From SBBG01 sp033717875 (GTDB lineage Bacteria > Pseudomonadota > Gammaproteobacteria > Ga0077554 > Ga007554): a stretch of 56,765 nucleotides of DNA. The position numbers and the translations under genes are program-made. Below the pieces are notes generated by a model. It worked only from the letters and a program-made list of their open reading frames with translations. It was not told the DNA's origin and did no database searches. Numbering within the stretch: position 1 is the first letter of the stretch; every line of letters starts with the position of its first letter. The DNA lies in the NCBI GenBank assembly GCA_033717875.1, contig JADDKJ010000020.1, positions 1 to 56,765 of the forward strand. The letters are read 5' to 3'. This document shows positions 49,553-56,765 of this stretch, in pieces.

Positions 49553-52500
49553 TCATCGGCGCAGGTAAGACGACAGACAGGTAGGCGTGGTTTTCGTCGC
49601 CAACTCTTCTATTGTGTACACCGTTGATCGGTCGACCACACGCGATCGTCCCGGGTGGTCGGCGGGACGTTTCGTAGTCAAGCGGCATATCCCTTTCAGC
49701 ACCATATCCTCCATCCACCCGGCATCGGCGCCGTCCCGGCACGTGTCCCACGCAACGGTTCCGTCACTGAGCGTGCGCAGGCGATCCAGCAAGCGGGCAT
49801 CGATACGGTAGGTGGTGAAATATGGGTTGCCCGGGACGGACAGTTCCACGCAACGGGCACCGCCACTGCGCACATCCGACTCTTCGCGCACCCGCAGCCC
49901 GGGAGCCAGACCCACAAACAGCGGTACCGTGCCCGCCTGGCGCAGCAGCGCACGTTGCGCGAAATGCTGCTCGACCTGGTCGTGGATCGGTGTAGCGGGG
50001 TTGTGGAGGGCGCGTGCGTAATATGTGCCAGCCACGTCGCCGGCACTGCGGCGGAGCAGAATGTAACCGAAATTTACTGCGGACAGGCCGGCGCGATGGA
50101 AGTTATCGACCCACTGCGTCAGTTCGGCATTGTATTCCTCGAATGACTGGCCAAACGGTGCGTGCGCGTGGGGTACCGAGAACAGCATATCGTCCCGGTC
50201 CGCAGTATGGAGCACCAGGACGTCGGCGGGGCCACCCTGCCACCAGCCGGCGAGCTTGTCTTCATAGGTCGCCATATCCACGAGGTCGGTGACGATATAC
50301 AGTGTGCCGGCGGCAGAGAGGTGGTCCGGGGCGCTGGAGACGATACGCGCCAGGAGATCCTCGCCGCGTGCGCCGCCGTCGCGGAAACCCAGCGCGCGCT
50401 CCGGGCTGGGTACGAAAGGTGGGTTGGCGAGGATGCAGTCAAATATTTTCCCCTCCACCGCCTGGTAGAGATCACCCAGCGCGAAGTCGACGTTGTCGAT
50501 GCCGTTGAGCTGGGCGTTGAAACGGGCAAAACGCAGGGCGCGCGGGTTGAGGTCGACGCCCGTCACGTGCCCTGCGTAGCGGCTGGCAACCAGCGTCTGT
50601 ACCCCAGAGCCGGTGCATAGGTCGAGAGCGGACTCCACCGCGCGGCGCGGCGCGGTGTGTACCAGCCCCAGGCTGTCCATGCCGAGGTACATCACCGGAT
50701 CCTCGTCGAGACGATCTTCGTCCAGCAGCATGTAGCGGTGGTCAGTGGCGATCAGAAGACCGTCCGCGCAGTACAGATCCACCCGCGAGGCGAACGCTTC
50801 CCCACGCTGGATCAGGATGCCGAGGTCGAGCAGGGCGGCGGTCAGATCCTCGCCAATAATTTCCCGCATGCGCGCGGGCGGCAGGGCGACGCGCAATAAA
50901 AATAGACGCACCAGGTCACCAAACGCGTCATTGGACAGGACAAACCGGTCATAGTAGTGCACATGGGTGGGCGCGATGCGCTGCAGGGATTCAATCTTCA
51001 GCATCTGGCAGATGGCATGCTCGGTGTACCCGGCGTGGCCAAGCACCTCGCGCAGCGCGGCGAGACGCGCGCGGGCGCTGAACGCCGCGTCGGCGAACGG
51101 AACCAAGGTCTGCGCCGCGCCCGCCGGAATGGGGCTGTCTGCCCCGTGCGTCAAACTACCCGCGTCGACGGCGGGCATCAGGCGTCGGGCGCGCAGTTCG
51201 CCGCTCGCCCAGACGATGCGCTGGTTAGCCTCCAGCGTCGTCATCCGGCCCTCCCGGCGCAGAAGCTCAAGATGGTGCGGTGATTGTGCCGCGCACAGCA
51301 GCCAGCGCGTCTCGTCCCAGGTGTAGCGCGTGGGTGGCACGGCACCGGTCAGGTCGATCAACTCGGACTGGCCCACAGGGTCAAGGAGCAGGACAACGTC
51401 CTGTGACAATTGCGTGCGTATCGGCCCAAACGGGGTGTCGGGAAACAGGGCGCTCGTTTCCTTGTGGCGCGCCCCTTCCGCCGACAGCGCGCGCAGCTCC
51501 TCGGTGGACCACGGTGTATTCTCCGTTTCGCCGCCAAACAGCGCCCGGTCAAGCTGACTCATCAGCGCCAGGACATCGGGCTGGCCGGGGGGCAGGCCGT
51601 GCGGCAGCGCGCTGTCGCCGACATGCGCCAGATGGTCAGCGTAGTCGAGCACAGGCACGTCGCGCTTGGTGACCCAATAATTTCCTATGACCAGATAATC
51701 GATATCGGCGCGCAAGAAGGTCTCGATCGCCTCAGCGGGGGTTTCGACGATCGGCTGGCCGGCGACATTGAAGCTGGTATTGAGCACCACCGGCGGCCCA
51801 CCGCGCACCGCAGCCAACGTGCCGCACAGGCGATGCATAAAGGGGTTGTCCTGTGCCGTGACCGTCTGCACCCGCCCTGTGCCATCGTAATGGGTCACAG
51901 AGGGGATCTGTTCGCGATATTCCGGGCGGATCGTGGCGACCATCAGCATGAAGGGGGACGGCACAGATTGCTCAAAGACCGTGGCGATGTCTTCCTCGGG
52001 GATAACCGGGGCGAAGGGTCGGAACGCCTCGCGGAATTTCACCCGGGCGTTCAGGATGTCCTTCATCTGCGCGAAGGTGGGGTCGGCCAGAATGGAGCGG
52101 TGGCCGAGGGCGCGGGGACCGAATTCGGATCCCGCCTCAAAGCGGGCGATCACGTGCCCTTTCGCCAGTGCCGCCGCGCTGCGGTGGACGGGGGCGTCTC
52201 CGGTCAGTTCCTCGACTACCAGCCGGTCGGCGAAGTGGTCGAGGGCATGTCGCATAGCATCGTCGCCATACGAATGGCCGAGGGTGGCTGTGCGCATCCG
52301 CGTCCGGCGACCGCCTTTCTCTTTCGTCGCATAGGCCCACAACGCGCAGCCAGCGGCGATGCCCCCATCGCCGGCGGCGGGGAAGGTGAAAACATCCTCC
52401 AGATCCAGTTGGCGGTACAAACGGTAATTGGCGACCGAGTTCAGTGCCACGCCGCCTGCCAGGCACAGCGTGCGCAGCCCGGTCTCTTTCACGGCCAGGC

Positions 52501-53338
52501 CAACGATGTGGAGCAGCGCCTCCTCCAGCTCACGCTGGACCTTCCAGGCGAGGTCAACGAGGTACGGCCGCAGGTAGGGCGCGCCCTGTCCGTCGTCGTA
52601 ACGCTTCTCCAGGGCGGCCACTTCGAGAAAGATGTCATACGCGGCAACCGCAAGGTGGTAGCCGCCCTCCTGGGGCCGGATCCAACGTTGCCAATGAGGC
52701 TGTTCACCGCCGTAAGGTGCGAGCCCCATCAGCTTGCCGGCCTCGGGGAAATACACGCCCTGTCCGGCTGGCGAGATAAACCCCGCCTTGCGGGTGATGT
52801 ATTCGTAGACAAAACCCAGGGTGGACAGGCCCGCCAGGTGGGCGGTCACCGTCTCGGCGTGGATCGGCGTCAGTTGCGCACCTTGCGCCCGATACAGCGT
52901 GTATGATTCCGTTCGGCGATCCGCCGTGCTGGTGCCGGAGCCGTCGGCGACCAGCACCAGCGCCTCATCGAACCCTGATGGCCAGTACGCGGAATACGCG
53001 TGCGCCAGGTGGTGGCTGGGCACGTCCAGTACCTTGTTGGCCGCTTCCGGTGGCAGGGTGCGGCGCAGGATGGCCGCAGCGTAGTCGACGCCCGGCATAT
53101 TGCCAGTGATGGTGGCCAGATCGGCCAGGCGCAGACCGCAATGGTCGAGGCAATAGCGGATGGCTTCATACGGCGGCTGGATCTGCGCCGGGTCACCGCC
53201 CGCCTGGTGTAAAAAACCCAGACTGTATTTGTGGCGGTCCAGCCGTTCCTGGTGGATGGCGACGACGATCTCGCCGTCACGCACGAGTGCGGCGGCGCGG
53301 TCCGCGCCGAGATTGAGGCCCAGGTGATAATGCGTCAT
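49553..53338 (-). CDS. Carbamoyltransferase - SAM methyltransferase fusion
   Basis: 1261 residues. Residues 1-~565 are a NodU/CmcH/TobZ-type carbamoyltransferase: metal-site His109/His113 (SHHLAHAYSAY), VADGSGT near 130, and the C-terminal domain with FEAGSEFGPRALGHRSILAD (400-419), REAFRPFAPVI and LNTSFNVAGQPIVETPAEA (519-537). Residues ~757-1260 are a class I methyltransferase of the DUF7059-containing kind: wing-helix-like REVLGHAGYTEHAICQMLK, motif I DLCTGSG (906-912), VDLNPRALRFARFN and NPPF (972-975), as in N-methylases. An unassigned ~190-residue linker joins them. The ATG at 53338 precedes the family start by few residues. Substrate unknown; no biosynthetic partner nearby. Confidence 0.85.
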   Translation of the reverse strand: MTHYHLGLNLGADRAAALVRDGEIVVAIHQERLDRHKYSLGFLHQAGGDPAQIQPPYEAIRYCLDHCGLRLADLATITGNMPGVDYAAAILRRTLPPEAANKVLDVPSHHLAHAYSAYWPSGFDEALVLVADGSGTSTADRRTESYTLYRAQGAQLTPIHAETVTAHLAGLSTLGFVYEYITRKAGFISPAGQGVYFPEAGKLMGLAPYGGEQPHWQRWIRPQEGGYHLAVAAYDIFLEVAALEKRYDDGQGAPYLRPYLVDLAWKVQRELEEALLHIVGLAVKETGLRTLCLAGGVALNSVANYRLYRQLDLEDVFTFPAAGDGGIAAGCALWAYATKEKGGRRTRMRTATLGHSYGDDAMRHALDHFADRLVVEELTGDAPVHRSAAALAKGHVIARFEAGSEFGPRALGHRSILADPTFAQMKDILNARVKFREAFRPFAPVIPEEDIATVFEQSVPSPFMLMVATIRPEYREQIPSVTHYDGTGRVQTVTAQDNPFMHRLCGTLAAVRGGPPVVLNTSFNVAGQPIVETPAEAIETFLRADIDYLVIGNYWVTKRDVPVLDYADHLAHVGDSALPHGLPPGQPDVLALMSQLDRALFGGETENTPWSTEELRALSAEGARHKETSALFPDTPFGPIRTQLSQDVVLLLDPVGQSELIDLTGAVPPTRYTWDETRWLLCAAQSPHHLELLRREGRMTTLEANQRIVWASGELRARRLMPAVDAGSLTHGADSPIPAGAAQTLVPFADAAFSARARLAALREVLGHAGYTEHAICQMLKIESLQRIAPTHVHYYDRFVLSNDAFGDLVRLFLLRVALPPARMREIIGEDLTAALLDLGILIQRGEAFASRVDLYCADGLLIATDHRYMLLDEDRLDEDPVMYLGMDSLGLVHTAPRRAVESALDLCTGSGVQTLVASRYAGHVTGVDLNPRALRFARFNAQLNGIDNVDFALGDLYQAVEGKIFDCILANPPFVPSPERALGFRDGGARGEDLLARIVSSAPDHLSAAGTLYIVTDLVDMATYEDKLAGWWQGGPADVLVLHTADRDDMLFSVPHAHAPFGQSFEEYNAELTQWVDNFHRAGLSAVNFGYILLRRSAGDVAGTYYARALHNPATPIHDQVEQHFAQRALLRQAGTVPLFVGLAPGLRVREESDVRSGGARCVELSVPGNPYFTTYRIDARLLDRLRTLSDGTVAWDTCRDGADAGWMEDMVLKGICRLTTKRPADHPGRSRVVDRSTVYTIEELATKTTPTCLSSYLRR

Positions 53339-53578
53339 GGGAAAGCGCCCTGCGTAGTTTATTGTAGTATTGTAGTAATGGAGAACGTTTGTTGGCATTT
53401 TGGCGGTTTAGGAGGGCCTTGGCAAGCCACTGTCGACCACCGGGGTCGCATACTTATTCACCCTTTCTGTGGGATAACCCTGTGCATTATCGCACGCCGC
53501 CCAAACTGTGCGCAGGGCTGCATGGGCTGCTCATTTATTCGTCAGAGTGCGACGCTTTCTTTTACTACCGGGCACTGA
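53339..53578. other. Intergenic region upstream of the fusion gene
   Basis: 240 bases between the fusion gene start and the end of the sensor kinase. TTGTAGTA occurs twice in tandem at about 53363-53378, 25-40 bases before the fusion ATG, and may belong to its promoter or regulator site. No gene, RNA or terminator was identified. Confidence 0.4.
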
Positions 53579-55165
53579 TCACAACCACCTGCGAATCACC
53601 TCACTCAACTGCTCCAGCCTGACGGGTTTGCAGAGGAAATCGTCCATCCCGGATTCCAGGCACTCCCGCCGCTGATCCGCAAGACAGCCCGCAGTCAGCG
53701 CAACGATAGTGGTGTGTCGTTCCGATCCTTCGGCAGCGCGGATTTGACGTGCGGCTTCGTATCCGTCCAACACAGGCATCTGGCAATCCATTAGCACCAG
53801 ATCGTACTTCTGTTTCAGTACCGCTTCCACGGCTTGCCTTCCATTCTCGGCGATATCCAGGTTCGCGCAGCCGAGCTTGGTAAGCATAGCCACTGCCACC
53901 TTGAGATTGACCGCATTGTCCTCCACTACCAGCACCCTGTGACGCCGGTCCAGGACGTTTGGCAAGTTCACCGCGGCGGGCTGCGGCGGGCTTGCATTTA
54001 TCGTCCGCAGGTCAAAGCTGAAGCGGCTTCCCGTCCCTGGCGTGGATTCTACGGCCAACCGGCTACCCATCGCTTCGACGAGTCGCTTGCAGATCGCCAA
54101 CCCAAGGCCCGTCCCGCCGTACCGGCGGGTCGTGGACGCGTCCGCTTGCGCGAATGCGTCGAAGATCTGTGTTTGATGTTCTTTCGGGATGCCGATCCCG
54201 GTATCGGATACGGTGATGCTCAGAATAACTTCATTGCCAGAGCCAGACGGTTGCGCGGAATCGGCCGTTATGGCGAGCGACACGCTACCGTGCTCCGTGA
54301 ATTTGATGGCGTTTCCCAGCAGGTTCGACAGCACTTGACGCAGCCGGGTCGGCTCGCCACGGATGTAGCTCGGCACATTGCGGCCGATGTCGGAGGTCAG
54401 TCGCAGTCCTTTCGCTTGCGCGCTCAGCGTGAACAGACTGATAACATCGTCGACGAGGCGGCCTAAGTTGAAGTCGACAGTCTCCAGCGTTAAACAACCC
54501 GCCTCAATCTTGGACAAATCAAGAATGTCGTTGAGCAGGGACAACAGCGACTGCGCCGAGCGATGGGCGATATCGATGTATTCCCGGTGCTGCTCTGGAT
54601 CGGGGATGTTACTGAGCAATTCCAGCGCCCCGAGGATGCCGTTCATAGGCGTACGGATCTCATGGCTCATATTCGCCAGGAAGTTTGTCTTGAACTTGGC
54701 CGCGTTCAGCGCCGCATCGCGCGCCAAGTGCAGTTCGCGCTCGATGTCCTTGCGGGCGGTGATGTTGTAGAGCAGGCCAAACACCCCTCCCTGCGGGTCA
54801 GATCCCAGGGATAACTCGAACCAGACGGTGCCGCCGCTTTTGTGGTAAAGGCGAATCTCCTTGTGTTGCTGAACCATTACGGCTGATCGGGTCGCGGCAA
54901 TCATGGCCAAGACGCGCTGCCTATCCTCGGGGTGCAGAAAGTCATCCAACGGTTTTTCCAGGGAGCCTTCGATAGAATGTCCCAGGTTGGCCGCCCAGGC
55001 ATGATTCAGAAAGACCAGGTGGCCTTCGGTATTCAGGCGGAACACGGCTTCCTGCAGGTTTTCCACCAAATCGCGGTGGCGCCTCTCGGCCGCCGTGATT
55101 TCCTCCATAAGACGATGGTAGATCTGGGATTCTATCTCCCTCTTGATGTCGTCGTTCTCCATCAT
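53579..55165 (-). CDS. Hybrid sensor histidine kinase / response regulator
   Basis: 528 residues. PAS domain (about 25-145: RDLVENLQEAVFRLNTEGHL, FGLLYNITARKD), HisKA with phosphoacceptor His168 (NMSHEIRTPMNGILG), HATPase_c with N box (LLGNAIKFTEHG), DTGIGIP and GGTGLGLAI, and a C-terminal receiver with Asp460 (LVLMDCQMPVLDG) and acidic pair Glu415-Asp416. No membrane segment, so it senses a cytoplasmic signal. The ATG at 55165 overlaps the hydrolase stop; no output domain or partner regulator is encoded nearby. Confidence 0.92.
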   Translation of the reverse strand: MMENDDIKREIESQIYHRLMEEITAAERRHRDLVENLQEAVFRLNTEGHLVFLNHAWAANLGHSIEGSLEKPLDDFLHPEDRQRVLAMIAATRSAVMVQQHKEIRLYHKSGGTVWFELSLGSDPQGGVFGLLYNITARKDIERELHLARDAALNAAKFKTNFLANMSHEIRTPMNGILGALELLSNIPDPEQHREYIDIAHRSAQSLLSLLNDILDLSKIEAGCLTLETVDFNLGRLVDDVISLFTLSAQAKGLRLTSDIGRNVPSYIRGEPTRLRQVLSNLLGNAIKFTEHGSVSLAITADSAQPSGSGNEVILSITVSDTGIGIPKEHQTQIFDAFAQADASTTRRYGGTGLGLAICKRLVEAMGSRLAVESTPGTGSRFSFDLRTINASPPQPAAVNLPNVLDRRHRVLVVEDNAVNLKVAVAMLTKLGCANLDIAENGRQAVEAVLKQKYDLVLMDCQMPVLDGYEAARQIRAAEGSERHTTIVALTAGCLADQRRECLESGMDDFLCKPVRLEQLSEVIRRWL

Positions 55166-55770
55166 GACGACAAGTCCGTCCGTGACAGCCACGTGGCGTG
55201 GTCGATGACTTCGGCATAGAGCGGCATGATTTGGCTGCAGTAGAAATTTTGTTCGAGAGCGGTGCGACCCGCCGTGCAGTCACTGAGGATGGTTACCTTG
55301 TATCCACGTTCATGGGCAGAGCGGGCAGTGGAGTCGATACAGAGCGAGGTCACAGCGCCGGCGATGACCAGGTCGGTGATGCCTTTTCGCCGCAGCATGG
55401 CATCAAGGTCGGTGTTCGAGAATGCATTCAGTCCGCGCTTACCTGGCAATTCGACGATCCGCTGCCCGAATTGAGCGATCTCCGGGATCGTTTGCGCTCC
55501 GTGAGTGCCCGACCTGAATGCCCCACACTCCTTGATCGTTTTCAGAATACCCACTGGTTCATAGAGTTCATTGTAACCCTCGGTGAACACGATCGGGGTC
55601 GATACGATCGTCAACGGGCTGGCATGCAACTGCGTGAGCAGGTCAACGGTATGTGCGAGCACACCCGTCACTCGTGCGTTTTCCTCGATCACGGCGGTCA
55701 ATGCGCCGTGCGGCGAGAAATAGTCGTTCTGGTACCCAATCAAGACGATGGCGGTTTTTTCGGCGGTCAT
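55162..55770 (-). CDS. Isochorismatase-like cysteine hydrolase with altered triad
   Basis: 202 residues. Family features are AIVLIGYQNDYFSP, VELPGKRGLNAFSNTDLD with Lys111, and VIAGAVTSLCIDSTARSAHE with nucleophile Cys144. The Asp that normally opens the triad (the first Asp of a xIDMQNDF motif) is Gly12 here, while Lys and Cys remain. Similar LIGYQNDYF variants exist in the family, so the protein may be active on a different substrate. It overlaps the sensor kinase by 4 bases, suggesting they act in one pathway. Confidence 0.85.
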   Translation of the reverse strand: MTAEKTAIVLIGYQNDYFSPHGALTAVIEENARVTGVLAHTVDLLTQLHASPLTIVSTPIVFTEGYNELYEPVGILKTIKECGAFRSGTHGAQTIPEIAQFGQRIVELPGKRGLNAFSNTDLDAMLRRKGITDLVIAGAVTSLCIDSTARSAHERGYKVTILSDCTAGRTALEQNFYCSQIMPLYAEVIDHATWLSRTDLSS

Positions 55771-55883
55771 GGCATCCTGGTATTGCTAATTGCTATTAGA
55801 AGATTGGCATTAGTGCTAAATCAATTGTCCTGTTATCGTCTAACGGCGTTCCATTCTTTAACGGCGTCAAACCAAGCAAAGCC

Positions 55884-56573
55884 CTATGCCTCCGCGCGCC
55901 GACGAAGCGCCCACACTCTCTTGACTTGGCTTTCACAGCATCCAGCCAGCTTTGCCGTGGCCGTGATGCCGTGCCCGCTCGTGCGTAGCGCAATGATGCG
56001 GTCGTGCATGGCGGTGTTCGGCTGGCGACCGGTGTACTTGCCGGCACGCTTCGCCAGCTCTACACCTTGGCGCTGCCGTTCGCGTCGATCCTCATAGTCG
56101 TCGCGGGCGATCTGCAGGGCCAAGCGCAACAGCATCGCCTGAACTGATTCAAGGACGATCCTGGTCACGCCCTGGGCGTCGGCGGCCAGCTCGGAAAGGT
56201 CGACGACGCCCGGCACGGCCAGCCGTGCGCCCTTGGCGCGGATGGATTCCACAAGCCGCTCGGCTTCTGGCAGCGGTAGCCGGCTGATGCGGTCGATCTT
56301 CTCGGCAATGACAACTTCGCCAGGCTGCAGGTCCTCGATCATGCGCAGCAACTCGGGACGGTCGGCGCGCGCGCCGGATGCCTTCTCGCGGTAGGTGCCG
56401 GCCACGTAGTAGCCCGCCGCTCGTGCGCTATCCTTAATGCTTTCCTGGCGCTGCAGATCCTGTTCGTCGGTGCTGACGCGCAGGTAAATGCGCGCAACCT
56501 TAATGTCGACGGCGCTCGTCTTGGGCGTGAGGGCTAGGCTGTCGGGCGGTTTCTTCTTCGTCATGGTGGTCAC
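55884..56573 (-). CDS. Serine resolvase/recombinase
   Basis: 229 residues with a basic N-terminal extension (MTTMTKKKPPDSLAL). Catalytic part: ARIYLRVSTDEQDLQRQESI, VVIAEKIDRISRLPLPEAER, VQAMLLRLALQIARDDYEDR, then a C-terminal helix-turn-helix (GITATAKLAGCCESQVKRVW). The Tn402-like end lies 65 bases upstream of its ATG, probably in its resolution site. It may resolve cointegrates of a local transposon or plasmid. Confidence 0.88.
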   Translation of the reverse strand: MTTMTKKKPPDSLALTPKTSAVDIKVARIYLRVSTDEQDLQRQESIKDSARAAGYYVAGTYREKASGARADRPELLRMIEDLQPGEVVIAEKIDRISRLPLPEAERLVESIRAKGARLAVPGVVDLSELAADAQGVTRIVLESVQAMLLRLALQIARDDYEDRRERQRQGVELAKRAGKYTGRQPNTAMHDRIIALRTSGHGITATAKLAGCCESQVKRVWALRRRAEA

Positions 56574-56638
56574 TTTGGGTACACCGTAATGCGCCTACCC
56601 TAGCGAATGGGGCCAAGAATTGCAATGGCAATCCTAAT

Positions 56639-56686
56639 TGTCACTTTCAGAAGGCGACAGCACGAAATATCAAAAGTCGACCGCAC
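56639..56686 (+). repeat. Tn5053/Tn402-like terminal repeat
   Basis: The 25 bases from 56639 (TGTCACTTTCAGAAGGCGAC then AGCAC) match the TGTC(A/G)TTTTCAGAAG-type ends of Tn5053/Tn402 transposons. A second copy of the TniA-binding motif follows (CAAAAGTCGACCGCAC, 56671-56686). The TGTC side faces the resolvase gene, so the element would extend rightwards out of the window. These transposons are known to insert at res sites beside resolvase genes. Confidence 0.75.
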
Positions 56687-56702
56687 GGTCTTTTCTGACG
56701 TT

Positions 56703-56740
56703 GGAGTCGCCTCAGAAAACGGAAAATAAAGCACGCTAAG
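56703..56740 (+). repeat. Tn21-type inverted repeat at the window edge
   Basis: 38 bases that begin GGAGTCGCCTCAGAAAACGG and end GCACGCTAAG, identical to the nested transposon's ends except at two bases near the tip. The orientation means a Tn21-type element starts here and runs out of the window. ACGTT at 56698-56702 would be its left target duplication, untestable here. Confidence 0.85.
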
Positions 56741-56765
56741 GCGTAGTTCCCTCGGGCTACACCGC

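Noticed and set aside
49460..49627. Short plus-strand frame starting MEKDVRARENLQGRATVLTE
   Set aside because: About 55 codons, runs into the antisense of the fusion gene, no recognisable family.
51410..52906. 498-codon plus-strand open frame opposite the carbamoyltransferase
   Set aside because: Antisense shadow of an intact conserved enzyme; residue composition is that of mirrored codons.

Overview
The window looks like a betaproteobacterial chromosome (Nitrosomonadales/Gallionellales-like; inferred from gene order and the moderately high GC backbone, not from any search) that carries a large integrative and conjugative element (ICE) loaded with transposons. The left 2.97 kb is core chromosome: a 5'-truncated LuxR-type regulator, then a tight birA - coaX - SPOR-like series, then tRNA-Thr(TGT). 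In many beta- and gammaproteobacteria this tRNA opens a Thr-Tyr-Gly-Thr-tuf cluster. Here the next tRNA is missing and foreign DNA starts at the tRNA 3' end.

3.1-27.9 kb is the conjugation half of an ICE of the MPF-G type (ICEclc / PFGI-1 / ICEHin1056 relatives). On the minus strand lie a tyrosine recombinase, a MobH (TraI_2, HD-motif) relaxase and a small companion. Divergent from these, across a perfect 20-bp inverted repeat, runs an almost gap-free plus-strand operon: DsbC-like protein, PilL, a TraP-like anchor, a CxxC protein, lytic transglycosylase, TraD-type coupling protein, the small pilin/membrane proteins, TraE/K/B/V-like proteins, TraC ATPase, TraU-like proteins and TraG. Variable genes sit before TraG (24.1-25.8 kb) and after it (27.9-30.4 kb: lipoprotein, membrane protein, ParDE-like toxin-antitoxin, an FlhD-like protein).

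30.46-43.17 kb is a Tn3-family transposon with 39-bp ends and a TTGTT target duplication. It has split a ~99-codon membrane-protein gene that can be rejoined in frame. It encodes TnpR, an RHH/PIN toxin-antitoxin pair, TnpA and a reductase-less mercury module (merR, merT, merP, GDCCVxC protein). A second, Tn21-type transposon (32.01-38.46 kb, 38-bp ends, AAATT duplication) is nested in the PIN toxin gene; it has tnpA and tnpR at opposite ends and HEPN/MNT, cupin and unknown genes between.

43.2-49.2 kb returns to ICE DNA of visibly lower GC: a minus-strand array of about fifteen small, mostly membrane or exported, unrecognised proteins, headed by a catalytically gutted tyrosine-recombinase-like protein and a KorA/TrfB-like repressor. 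Seven of the array genes share the same GGAAAGG ribosome-binding sequence. This is the best candidate for an undescribed system.

49.5-55.8 kb holds a 1261-residue fusion of a NodU/TobZ-type carbamoyltransferase to a SAM methyltransferase, followed by an operon of a cysteine-hydrolase-like protein with an altered triad and a hybrid sensor kinase. The right edge has a resolvase gene, a Tn5053/Tn402-like terminal repeat just upstream of it, and a Tn21-like end that points out of the window.
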